Shown here in pieces: positions 29,749 through 39,138 of a stretch of DNA of 64,000 nucleotides. This DNA is from Sphingobacterium cavernae. GTDB taxonomy: Bacteria; Bacteroidota; Bacteroidia; Sphingobacteriales; Sphingobacteriaceae. The position numbers and the translations under genes were made by a program. The notes beneath the pieces are model-generated. The model saw only the letters and a program-made list of their open reading frames with translations, did not search any database and had not been told where the DNA came from. The stretch's first letter is position 1; the number at the start of each line of letters is the position of its first letter. The stretch is taken from NCBI RefSeq assembly GCF_008520265.1, contig NZ_VIQM01000016.1, positions 18,756 to 82,755 on the forward strand, written 5' to 3'.

Positions 29749-31305
29749 TTATTTTAGTTCGTATCTAGGTCTAACCTTTTGTAAAATATAGGCATCACTC
29801 ATGTCATTGTAAAACCCAATTTGTCTTAATTTAGATTTAAAGGCTTCTACATTTTCTTTGAATGCCAAGTTTGTATTTACATCTGCATTACGATATTCCT
29901 CTTCATTCAATCCATTAATTATTAATCCGTAACGATTTTTTAGATTTTCCATTAAATCTTCAATCGATACATTTTTGGTGACAAACTTTTCCTTTTCTAA
30001 ATGAAGCACCTGAATTTGTACTAAAGCTTCTAACAAACGTGTGCCTAAAACAAAACGTCTTGGATGTTTCTTGCTTCGTCCTTGTGCTAAAAAACCACGG
30101 TCGTTGTTCTTTTGTGAAATACTATCTAAAAACTGAGGATAATATTTTAACTGATACGGTCCTTTCACTTTCATTAAAGCTTCTACATACTTATCAAATG
30201 AAGTAGTTTCGTATTTTACCATATCATCCAATAGCTCATTATCTTCCTCCGTTTGGTTATTCCTCAACATACTCCAGAAGGCTGTTAATGTTGCTTCAAC
30301 CAATGTATTTTCATTATTCAATTTATTTATTGCTTGTTCTAAACTCGATGATTTTGATTTATCTAAACTGAATGCATTAATAATCGTGTTAATCTGAAAA
30401 CCGGCTTTTATATAATTATAAAGTGCATTGTAATTGATTTCTGCATCTTTGATTGCAAATTGCGATATTTTACTTTCAAAATTATCCGTAACATCAACCA
30501 CCACTTTCCAATCGTCATCCACTTCAATGGAATTTTGATCCAACATTTTAGGTAAGTAGTTTATTACTTTAAAACTATATAAAGCTAAGTGAAATGATGT
30601 TATGGTTTTGATGTATTCAATTAATACCGATCGTGGTATAATCTCTTTGTACACCAATAGACGGTGAATATCTTCACAAAATAACTCTGCCTGTTTTGGT
30701 AATAAAGGTTTAATTTGATTTAATGACGTATTACTTTCAATTATCCCAATACTAATATTTTTTATTAAATGAAGGATTCCTAAACTATCCACATCTAAGT
30801 TATTCCCTTGAAGGAACTCGTTGGTTTGCGGATCCCATCCTTGTACTAAATACTTTTTTAATTCTTCTTTGATTGCAGGCTTTTGTCCAAGCATTAGATA
30901 GACTTGATCTGCACTGAAATAATCACGTGTATTTTTTGCATTTCTAATTCTATAACTTTCTAAATGAATTGGTTTTAAGGATGAAATTTTTTCTTTTTCT
31001 AAATTTCCTCTATTGACCAAATTCGCTAAGTTTTGTCTGATCCAAATTTCAACTGCTTGTCTGTTTTCGCTAATTCCCTTAAAGTGACCTTGATCTTCCA
31101 ATGCCTTAAAATAATGCATGATTTTATCTATGTCCACTTCTAATGATTGATTTTTAGCTGCACGTTGTTTAGGTCGAATCCCATTATGTTTTAATAGCAT
31201 AAAAAGATTCACCAATGTATTATCTATATTGGTTACTTTGGCGTCAGAAGTTAAAATCAATTCATTTCTGAAAACCCCTTCGCTTTTATTTATTTTAATT
31301 GCCAT
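29749..31305 (-). CDS. Defence-operon protein of unknown function (MAD7-like)
   Basis: 518 residues, mostly helical, with no catalytic motif I recognise and no signal peptide or membrane segment. It lies 2 bp after the kinase gene and 9 bp before the large ATPase gene, the slot occupied by MAD7 in the methylation-associated defence system. A basic run, QGRSKKHPRRFVLGTRLLEALVQ (in pieces around 400-425), and the C-terminal KVRPRYELK could contact nucleic acid. Identity as MAD7 rests on position only. It is probably a structural or adaptor subunit between the kinase and the motor. Confidence 0.55.
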   Translation of the reverse strand: MAIKINKSEGVFRNELILTSDAKVTNIDNTLVNLFMLLKHNGIRPKQRAAKNQSLEVDIDKIMHYFKALEDQGHFKGISENRQAVEIWIRQNLANLVNRGNLEKEKISSLKPIHLESYRIRNAKNTRDYFSADQVYLMLGQKPAIKEELKKYLVQGWDPQTNEFLQGNNLDVDSLGILHLIKNISIGIIESNTSLNQIKPLLPKQAELFCEDIHRLLVYKEIIPRSVLIEYIKTITSFHLALYSFKVINYLPKMLDQNSIEVDDDWKVVVDVTDNFESKISQFAIKDAEINYNALYNYIKAGFQINTIINAFSLDKSKSSSLEQAINKLNNENTLVEATLTAFWSMLRNNQTEEDNELLDDMVKYETTSFDKYVEALMKVKGPYQLKYYPQFLDSISQKNNDRGFLAQGRSKKHPRRFVLGTRLLEALVQIQVLHLEKEKFVTKNVSIEDLMENLKNRYGLIINGLNEEEYRNADVNTNLAFKENVEAFKSKLRQIGFYNDMSDAYILQKVRPRYELK

Positions 31306-31307
31306 GT

Positions 31308-34300
31308 CTATACTACTAAAGGATTGATTTCAATTTTATTCTCAACTGATTTACTTATTTTGAAGAAATCTTTATTATTAGCGGTTACTACCACTTCGTT
31401 GTAATTCAGATTTTCTAATAAGTTTTTGAATACGATCAATTCAATGAATTTCCCTTTCATGTCATTTAATGAAGGACTAAAACCTTTGTGAATAAAGTAT
31501 AACATTTCATATAAATCTAATGAAATGGTTAAAGCAATATTCGGCATTTTCTTATGTCTAAATATCAATGCATCTGTTTCGTATTCCAGGTATTTTGTTA
31601 AATGAGTTGTGTCGTAAACAATTAACTCAAAATCCTTTAATGGCAATAATTTAAATGCTTTACCGTAAGGATCTTTAATGTCATTGGATGATAAAATCAA
31701 ATACTTTTCAGCAATCTTGGTATTGTTCGCTCCTTCGTTTATAGAAATGGCTTTTGAAAGCGAAACTTTCAATTCCTCTAAATTATCGGAAGCCTTAATG
31801 CTTTGTACAAATTCAAAAATAGATTGATATGGAATTCTATTTAAAAATGTTGGTTTTAACTGAATTTGTTCCTTCTGTTTTATTTCATCAAAATTGATGT
31901 TTCCTTCAAAATACTGATGGCGTACAAATGTTTTGTGTTTTTCTTTGGTTAAAGCAATTGTTTCTGCATTTTGTTGATGCACAGGGCTTAATGCTTTTTG
32001 TTCATTGAATTCCTCCAATAGATTATTCTCTCTTTCTCCAAAGATTAGATAATCTTTTGGCCTATGTGGACTAAAAAATAATTGACGATCCAATTTAGGA
32101 ATAGCCACTTCACCAATATCTGTTTCACGAATTAGTTTGATTAAACGATCGCTATTTCCAGAGTCTTGAATTTTAGGATTCGAAATATTGAAATAATATA
32201 GATTCCAATAATTTACAATATCTTCTTCTGTTAGACGAGGAATTAATTTTAATTCTTCGCAAGCATAATCACGGGTTATGATAAATGCAATGAAAGATCT
32301 TAAATCACGCATGGTGATGTGCAACTCTCTTTTTAGACTAACTGTTCTGATTAACCATTCTAAACGATTGATAATCTCTGGACCAGCGGCAGAATCATTG
32401 ATTGAATCTACATTGTACTTGATAAAACAGTGATGAGCAAACTCACACCCTTCACATTTCGTCCATAATTGTTTGTGGGTTAATGCACGTATTTGTTTTT
32501 TGAATAAGGATTCTTCGTTTTCATCTTGTGCAACGACCGAACGCAAGTTTAGATTGATGACTAATACCCCCTCTGGTAATTGCGAATAGCCTTCTTCGTA
32601 GAAATAATTCTCGATCGCATAGGCCAAACCTTTGTGCTTTTCTGAAGTCGTTAAGAACTCCACTAAACGTCCTTCGTTGATTGCTATAATCCTTCCTTCA
32701 GAAGCTTTGTTATAGTTCTGTAAATTTTCGAAAGGACTAAAGAACTTATCTAATACATCATTGTTTTCAAACCCTTTTTCATCTTGAGAACCATCATAAT
32801 TACTTTCGTAGTTAACTCCATTGATTTTAAACTGTGCGCCGTTTTTGTGCTCGAAATGAGTTAACTCTTTCACATTGGCATTTTGTTCAATTTTTTTGAC
32901 AAATGCAGTTTTTCCATCTCCAGCATTCCCTGTAATGATGACTAATTTGTATTTTCCATCTACTATGGCAGGTATTAATTTACGATCTAATTTTGTTGAC
33001 GTATAGGTATCGTTATCTAATGTATTTCCATTAAGATTGACACGTGTACCAAAATTCCCGTATTTGGATTGCGAATATAAGGAGTTTAGGTAATCGACCA
33101 TATTAACTCCTTCTGTACTTATCTTCTTAACTTTTAGCTCTTCTTTGTTTTTATCAAATAGTTCTGTTAAAGCTTGGTAAATACGCTCTACATTTCCTTC
33201 AGTAAATGATTTCGCGCCACCTTGCCAAAATACTTCATTTATAATGAATTCATCATCTACTTTCAATACTAATTTGATTGGTTTCCCTAAATCAAGAGAC
33301 GATTTGTAATTGGTCAATTTTTCTTTGAATCGACTTAATACGTTCTGAATAGATTCATGTAAATCTACATATGTATTATTTCTGTTGTAAAGTTTGACAT
33401 CAAAACCATTTATTTCTTGACGGATCGAAATTTGTGTATGGTATAAATGGGCACGATTGCTCATTTCACCTGTATCTTCCGATAATTCTAAAATATCATT
33501 TTCTATGCGCAATAATTCTTCTAACATTTCCGCTGCATTATGGAAACGTGTTTCCTTATTGGTTTTAATTGCCTTTAATATGAAATCAGCAAAAGCTCTT
33601 GAAACATTTGGTTCAAAATCTTTTGGATCTTTTGGTTGCCCATGAATCAATGGTAACTTACTTGGTGTCCAAGGGTATTTTTTCGTCAATAACTCGTATA
33701 AAGTTACCCCAAGCGAAAATAAATCGGCCGTTAAATCCCATTTTACTCTGTATCCATCGTAAATTAAATCTTGTGCTAAATATGGATTAGTCCCTACATA
33801 ATCTTGGTTATTGTCAATTGCAGTAGCCACATTAAAGTCTATTAATACAAAACGCTCCCCTTTGTCCCAAATGATATTCTGTGGTTTGATGTCACGGTGA
33901 ATAATTGGAGGATTCACTTTTTGCATTTCGACTAATGCTGATAAGATATCTTTGGCTACATTATATACCTGATGGATTGGTAATTTAGCTTCTGTACGTG
34001 AATACACGCCTAAATTATCTCCTTCTAAATATTCCATTAAGGTATAGAACTGCCCCGAGAAGGTTGTTCCGTTCCATTTGAACTTCACGATATTGGGATG
34101 ATGAACTTGTTCTAATGCTTTAAACTCATCGATTACCGAATTGACATTCACGCTTTCGTTGAACATCTTTAAGGTATAAAATTCGCCTTGTAATTTATGT
34201 TTTACTTTAAATACACGCGAATACCCACCTCTACCTAACGTTTTATAAATGGTATAATCGCCTATGTCGTCTCCTTCTTTTAGCTCGTCGAAAGGAACGG

Positions 34301-35756
34301 CTACTGGTATAGTTGCAGGTTCTTGATTCCCGTTAAATCCTTTGGTATGTAGATTCGTGGCTTCTTCGATAAATTCATATAATTTTTCGATTTGTGTTTC
34401 ACGATCCATTTCATTGGTCTGAATGGTTTTATTGATGAACTCATCAATCCATTGTGGTAAATGCGGATTGATCGTTGTAGGCATTAAATGCTTTGGTAGA
34501 TGACCTCCTAATTGATTTAACTCGTATGGTGATTTGAATGGTTCTTTTTCTAAAAACATCCAGTACGCTAATACCCCTAAAGCATAAATATCTGTAACCG
34601 CCGATACATCACCTACTGTTAATTCAAGAGGTTGGTAAGGCGTAACATTTTGCTCGGTAATACTTGGCATTACGGTATAACCTTCTTCTTCGTGCTCAAA
34701 GAAATAGGATTTTCCAAAGTTGGCTAAATAAGCAAAACCAGAATTTAAATAAATGTTATCTGGGCTAATGTCGCGGTGATAGATGTTCTGTTCGTGCGCT
34801 GAACGTAAAGCTACCATGATGTTTTTAAGAAACTGTACCTTTTCGTTGAAGGTAAAGGTTTTGATTCTTGCTTCTGCTCGTAAGGAACGATCGGCTAAAA
34901 AATCAGAGATTTCGTAGAACAAATGGTTTTCTGGATCGAAACGGAAATCTACATTTAAAATAAATGGTTTACCATTTAGATTTTTTAAAGCATTGTATTG
35001 GTTACGGATTTTATCTTCTCGATTTTTTAAATCCATAGGAGATAAACCCGCTACTTGTAAAGCAAATTCTTTGGCTACACGAAAGGTTGAAGAAGCCCCA
35101 GGGTATTTGATTAAATACTCTGTATAGAAATTGGTTTGATCTAAAACTTTTACGATTTCGTACTCAAATATTTGTGTTTTTTCCTCTACACGTTTTTTAT
35201 TTTGGTGCCCCGTTAAGTAGTCAACAATTTTATGTTGGATATCTGCTATGGCATCTTCTGTTTTATTAACCTCGGATGAATCGGTTAGGAAGTCGATTAG
35301 ACGTTTGTCTAAGTCAAAAGTTAGTTTATCGTCTTCTGGGGTTAGGTAACGTTCTAACACATTATCGTAAGAAATGGTAAGCATGTTTTGCACCCATGCC
35401 TTACCCCAATACGGATTTTGCTCCTTCAACTTAGAAGCTAAAATAGCCGTTTTTTGACGATTGGTACGTAATGGATTTCTACGTGGGCGGTCATCTAGGT
35501 ACCAGTTGGTTTCATCGCCTTCGATACGGCCACGCCAATCTTTGTTTTCTATGTTGAACACGGCATGGGGAGCCACGACCACTAAGTCGTACTCCCAATA
35601 CTGCGTTTGGTTGTTATGCGGATTGGTTGAGACCAATTCGATATTTGGTATTAGATAGAAATCGTCTGGTAAATTGACTTCTAAGAATTTTAGTAGTTTT
35701 TCTTCCCCGGCATTTACTTGCTGGTTGAAGTATGTTGGTTGTTTAGTTATTGCCAT
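31308..35756 (-). CDS. mad6: NERD domain, tandem kinase domains and P-loop fusion protein (PglW/MAD6-like)
   Basis: 1482 residues. A NERD nuclease-related domain at about 15-130 keeps Asp57 and the E70-N-K72 motif (VFNIENKDW). A first kinase-like domain at about 200-410 has HRDISPDN (327-334) but NFG (346-348) where DFG belongs, and no clear glycine loop, so it is probably a pseudokinase. A second kinase domain at about 500-750 has GRGGYSRVF (508-516), Lys530, HRDIKPQN (620-627) and DFN (640-642). A P-loop NTPase follows (GNAGDGKT, 943-950), with a CEGCEFAHHC cluster farther on. It overlaps the specificity gene by 10 bp. It probably senses phage and phosphorylates system components. Confidence 0.8.
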   Translation of the reverse strand: MAITKQPTYFNQQVNAGEEKLLKFLEVNLPDDFYLIPNIELVSTNPHNNQTQYWEYDLVVVAPHAVFNIENKDWRGRIEGDETNWYLDDRPRRNPLRTNRQKTAILASKLKEQNPYWGKAWVQNMLTISYDNVLERYLTPEDDKLTFDLDKRLIDFLTDSSEVNKTEDAIADIQHKIVDYLTGHQNKKRVEEKTQIFEYEIVKVLDQTNFYTEYLIKYPGASSTFRVAKEFALQVAGLSPMDLKNREDKIRNQYNALKNLNGKPFILNVDFRFDPENHLFYEISDFLADRSLRAEARIKTFTFNEKVQFLKNIMVALRSAHEQNIYHRDISPDNIYLNSGFAYLANFGKSYFFEHEEEGYTVMPSITEQNVTPYQPLELTVGDVSAVTDIYALGVLAYWMFLEKEPFKSPYELNQLGGHLPKHLMPTTINPHLPQWIDEFINKTIQTNEMDRETQIEKLYEFIEEATNLHTKGFNGNQEPATIPVAVPFDELKEGDDIGDYTIYKTLGRGGYSRVFKVKHKLQGEFYTLKMFNESVNVNSVIDEFKALEQVHHPNIVKFKWNGTTFSGQFYTLMEYLEGDNLGVYSRTEAKLPIHQVYNVAKDILSALVEMQKVNPPIIHRDIKPQNIIWDKGERFVLIDFNVATAIDNNQDYVGTNPYLAQDLIYDGYRVKWDLTADLFSLGVTLYELLTKKYPWTPSKLPLIHGQPKDPKDFEPNVSRAFADFILKAIKTNKETRFHNAAEMLEELLRIENDILELSEDTGEMSNRAHLYHTQISIRQEINGFDVKLYNRNNTYVDLHESIQNVLSRFKEKLTNYKSSLDLGKPIKLVLKVDDEFIINEVFWQGGAKSFTEGNVERIYQALTELFDKNKEELKVKKISTEGVNMVDYLNSLYSQSKYGNFGTRVNLNGNTLDNDTYTSTKLDRKLIPAIVDGKYKLVIITGNAGDGKTAFVKKIEQNANVKELTHFEHKNGAQFKINGVNYESNYDGSQDEKGFENNDVLDKFFSPFENLQNYNKASEGRIIAINEGRLVEFLTTSEKHKGLAYAIENYFYEEGYSQLPEGVLVINLNLRSVVAQDENEESLFKKQIRALTHKQLWTKCEGCEFAHHCFIKYNVDSINDSAAGPEIINRLEWLIRTVSLKRELHITMRDLRSFIAFIITRDYACEELKLIPRLTEEDIVNYWNLYYFNISNPKIQDSGNSDRLIKLIRETDIGEVAIPKLDRQLFFSPHRPKDYLIFGERENNLLEEFNEQKALSPVHQQNAETIALTKEKHKTFVRHQYFEGNINFDEIKQKEQIQLKPTFLNRIPYQSIFEFVQSIKASDNLEELKVSLSKAISINEGANNTKIAEKYLILSSNDIKDPYGKAFKLLPLKDFELIVYDTTHLTKYLEYETDALIFRHKKMPNIALTISLDLYEMLYFIHKGFSPSLNDMKGKFIELIVFKNLLENLNYNEVVVTANNKDFFKISKSVENKIEINPLVV

Positions 35757-37099
35757 GCATCAATTTCGTTTTCGATTAGATTTATTGCTTGGTTTTCTTT
35801 TAAAATTGCCTCATCAATTTTGTTTTTATATGAGATTACATCTAAGTTAATCTCTTCCATCAATTTTTCATCAATAATTGGAATTGGAATTTTTTCTAAA
35901 TGATGTGGTTCTATCTGTGGAATTACAGAACCATATGTAAAACTTTTTATGATTTCAACTCCAACATCAGATGATAAAAATGCAAATAAATATCCATTTA
36001 GAATTTTGTTTGGAACTACTCTCAAAATATGTTGAGAAGCTAACTTTTTAGACAAATAATTATTTACATATACTGACGTTCCAATTGTACCACCACAAGT
36101 AACTAAAATCCAATCTTCCTCAAGCTTTAATTCATTAATATTTGAAGTTTTAGTTGGAGAAAGCTTCTTTTCGCTATCAGGTATTGATTTTGTAATATCA
36201 GAACCACCTAAAAAATCTATTCCATTACTAACATAATTTCTTTTAAAAATACCTGGTCTAAAAATACGTTCGGATAATTCACCTAAAAGAACACAATTAT
36301 TTTGATTAGCAATAGTATCTTTCAACTTACTTCCCTTTGAAGTATAAAATGAGCTTTCAAACCTTACTTGATGACTTCTTTTAATATCTGATAATTTTAT
36401 ACGATTTGGAATATTCGTATTTATTCTTTCTTCTAAATCCAGATTTGATATTAAAACACTTTGAGCCTCTTTCAATAATTTATTAGCCTCTACACGAAGG
36501 TTGGCGCTGTCCACAATTAATTGATGGATTTGTTGTTGTTTTTCTTCGGGTAGGATTGGGACTGGGATATCTTTTACTTGATCTTCAGAAATATATGGCT
36601 GTACACCTCCTGATGCTATTTTATGAAAAAATGTATTTCCATACTTAGAAACTAGGTAACTATATATATAACCTGATTTATCCTTGTCCTTAGCTACAAT
36701 TCTGATAATATTATCAGATCCCATAGCTTTCATTTTTTCAAGCTCTGAATTGATATATGCTGTTTGCCCAATTGCACCAACACGCCCCGTAACAATCATA
36801 CCCTCCTTTAAAAAAGATGGTTCATCGTATGCGTATTTTATAGAGTTGTACTTACAACTTTCAAACGGATTATTTTTAGCCACATCAGAATTACTTAAAT
36901 ATGGAAATCCAAATTCTTTTTCTGTGTAAATCCTTTTACTACGACCAGCGGTAAAGATTTCATCTACTAATTCATCTAAGATTTTAAAATCCATCTTCTT
37001 GATTTTCTTCTCAAAAATTACAGATTCAGATAAATGGAATCCTCCATCGAATCTAACAGATGATTTTAAATCTATATGTTTAATTGTACCTATTTTCAT
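35747..37099 (-). CDS. mad5: Type I restriction-type DNA specificity subunit (HsdS/MAD5-like)
   Basis: 450 residues with two target-recognition domains in tandem. The first half ends with KDIPVPILPEEKQQQIHQLI and the second with EKIPIPIIDEKLMEEI, the repeated helix starts of HsdS. Each half has the G-x-I-G/T-hydrophobic pattern (RVGAIGQTAYIN; CGGTIGTSVYVN). It sets the sequence the methyltransferase marks. It starts 2 bp after the methyltransferase stop and overlaps the kinase start by 10 bp. There is no HsdR gene, so restriction must be carried out by other parts of the operon. Confidence 0.85.
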   Translation of the reverse strand: MKIGTIKHIDLKSSVRFDGGFHLSESVIFEKKIKKMDFKILDELVDEIFTAGRSKRIYTEKEFGFPYLSNSDVAKNNPFESCKYNSIKYAYDEPSFLKEGMIVTGRVGAIGQTAYINSELEKMKAMGSDNIIRIVAKDKDKSGYIYSYLVSKYGNTFFHKIASGGVQPYISEDQVKDIPVPILPEEKQQQIHQLIVDSANLRVEANKLLKEAQSVLISNLDLEERINTNIPNRIKLSDIKRSHQVRFESSFYTSKGSKLKDTIANQNNCVLLGELSERIFRPGIFKRNYVSNGIDFLGGSDITKSIPDSEKKLSPTKTSNINELKLEEDWILVTCGGTIGTSVYVNNYLSKKLASQHILRVVPNKILNGYLFAFLSSDVGVEIIKSFTYGSVIPQIEPHHLEKIPIPIIDEKLMEEINLDVISYKNKIDEAILKENQAINLIENEIDAWQ

Positions 37100-37101
37100 T
37101 T

Positions 37102-39099
37102 CTATTTATTTAAAAATTCATAATAGGCTTCCACAATCATCGGTAAATCGTCGTCTAACTTTCTTAGTTTTTCGGTACGTGCTTTTACGATGGCGTTTTC
37201 TTCTTTGTCCTTCACCACATATTCTGTAGTGGTTGGGAATAAGATTTCGGCACCGTCTTCGTCGCGTACATAAATTGGGTTTCCACGGCGGTCTTTTCCT
37301 AATTTTTCGGCAATTGCCATAAATACGTCGTAGTCTTCGCTTACTTCGTTGGCAATGTTGCGTTGTAAATCGGTTTTCTTTTCTAAAAACAATAAAGAAG
37401 CTTGTACCCCCACTTGTGGTAAGAAGGCTTCTACGGCTAAATCGACAGAGGCTAAGATTTTAAAGTTTTCTAAAATCCACTCGCGTACAGGCAACGTATT
37501 AGGATTCCCTAAAATACCATCAGGCAATACAATTGCCATTTTACCGCCTGGTTTTAATAGGTTGTAGCAGGCTTCGATAAACAATACCTCTGGTGCATCT
37601 GAATATTTGGATAAGAAGTATTTTTCAGCAATCTCTGTATCTACTTTTACTTTGGCTCCGAATGGAGGGTTAGTAAAAATCATATCGAACTTGCCACGTG
37701 CATCTGAGGTATAATTCTCGATTATGTCTTGCATACGTTCGACACTGGTATCGATGGCTGATTTGATTTTAGCAATTTCTTCTGGATGCTCCCATTGTGG
37801 ATAGGCCAATGAGTTGACGTGAAAAATATTCGCGTGACCGTCTCCTGCCATTACCATATTCATACGCGCAGCTTTCTTTAAATCAGGATCAAAATCGAAT
37901 CCAAAAATATTGGTTTCCGCGTATTCACGCACACGCTCATTCACTTCATACGTATTGAATTTATCTGCCAAAAGTACCCCATCTAACTCAGGGTATAAAT
38001 CTTTGGCAATTTTTTTACGTACGTGGTCTAATACCATGACTAAAAATCCCCCCGATCCACACGCAGGATCCAACACACGTGTATTTTCGCTTGGATCTAA
38101 CATTTCTACCATTGCTTTTACAATGTTACGTGGTGTAAAGAATTGACCTGCTTCTTGTTTTAAGGTGTTACTTACAATGGTTTCGTACGCCATACCTTTT
38201 ACATCGACAGTGGCATCTAAGAAGTTGTATTTGGCTAATTCTCCAGCAATAAATGCTACTCCTTTATCTGTTAAGTCGATGGCTTCGTTTCCGTCGAATA
38301 CATCCGAGAAAGTCCCTGATTGTTTTAATTCTTCGAAGATGCTTTTGATACGATCAGCTACTTGTTTACGTCCTTCGTCTGTATTTTGTTCTTTAACCCC
38401 AACCCAGAATTTACGGCGATAAGATTCGCCAGATTCGTAGGCTAAGAAACGACGTTTTTCATCATACAACTTACAGAAGATAAGGTATAGTAACTGCCAA
38501 AAAGCATCTTTTTTGCGGCCTTCGTTTCCGTAAATGTAATCGTGCGAACGTTTGAAGACTTTGATTAAGGAATCGTTGGCAGGTTTACGTGCGTGCGAAC
38601 GATCGGCACGATCCATGTCTTCTATGGTTTCACCTTCACCAGGAAAGTCGGCTAAGTCGATAAAGTTTTCGTTATCAAACACATCATATTCACGTTGCAA
38701 ATATTTGATGTCTTGCCCATTGGTCCATAAACCAAATTCACAACTTTCGACAGCCCCTAAAGCATTTTCTAAGGTTGGTGTTACCCCTTTCTTTTTGTCG
38801 TTTTCTTTAACTTTTTCGTCTTGTACTACTGCAATACGAATGATATTTTCTTGCAAATGGTCTGTTCCTTTTTCGAAAACAACCACTTCTATTTTTTGCT
38901 TTTTATTTTTTCCTGTATCTGGCTCTACGTAAACGATGTTAAAATCACGTGCCATATCTGCCATTTCGAATCCATACTCTTCGTTTAACATACGAATGAT
39001 GGATTGTATGTTTTTTTCTTGAGAAGAAGCCTTCTTAATATTTTCGGTTAGAATACAAATTAATTGATTGTCTTCTAAGATGATGTCTTGCGTTTCCAT
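37102..39099 (-). CDS. mad2: Type I-like N6-adenine DNA methyltransferase (HsdM/MAD2-like)
   Basis: 665 residues. An N-terminal HsdM-type helical domain precedes the methyltransferase core, with motif I VLDPACGSGGFLVM (about 341-354, SAM binding) and motif IV FTNPPFGAK (about 476-484, N6-adenine catalysis). The C-terminal helices should pair with the specificity subunit encoded next. It methylates host DNA so that the system can tell it from phage DNA. Codon use and GC look slightly higher than in the genes on either side, so the operon may be composite. It lies 39 bp after the AbiEi-like regulator gene. Confidence 0.9.
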   Translation of the reverse strand: METQDIILEDNQLICILTENIKKASSQEKNIQSIIRMLNEEYGFEMADMARDFNIVYVEPDTGKNKKQKIEVVVFEKGTDHLQENIIRIAVVQDEKVKENDKKKGVTPTLENALGAVESCEFGLWTNGQDIKYLQREYDVFDNENFIDLADFPGEGETIEDMDRADRSHARKPANDSLIKVFKRSHDYIYGNEGRKKDAFWQLLYLIFCKLYDEKRRFLAYESGESYRRKFWVGVKEQNTDEGRKQVADRIKSIFEELKQSGTFSDVFDGNEAIDLTDKGVAFIAGELAKYNFLDATVDVKGMAYETIVSNTLKQEAGQFFTPRNIVKAMVEMLDPSENTRVLDPACGSGGFLVMVLDHVRKKIAKDLYPELDGVLLADKFNTYEVNERVREYAETNIFGFDFDPDLKKAARMNMVMAGDGHANIFHVNSLAYPQWEHPEEIAKIKSAIDTSVERMQDIIENYTSDARGKFDMIFTNPPFGAKVKVDTEIAEKYFLSKYSDAPEVLFIEACYNLLKPGGKMAIVLPDGILGNPNTLPVREWILENFKILASVDLAVEAFLPQVGVQASLLFLEKKTDLQRNIANEVSEDYDVFMAIAEKLGKDRRGNPIYVRDEDGAEILFPTTTEYVVKDKEENAIVKARTEKLRKLDDDLPMIVEAYYEFLNK

Positions 39100-39138
39100 T
39101 GGATGGTTATTGTGTTATTTTTTGTTTATAATTAAAAT

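Noticed and set aside
38552..38932. 126-codon plus-strand frame opposite the methyltransferase
   Set aside because: It is the complementary shadow of a long, well-supported methyltransferase gene and has no protein-like features.
37102..39099. Ordinary type I restriction-modification system
   Set aside because: M and S subunits are present but no HsdR helicase-nuclease is encoded. The following kinase, large ATPase and phosphatase genes are tightly coupled, so a plain RM reading does not fit.
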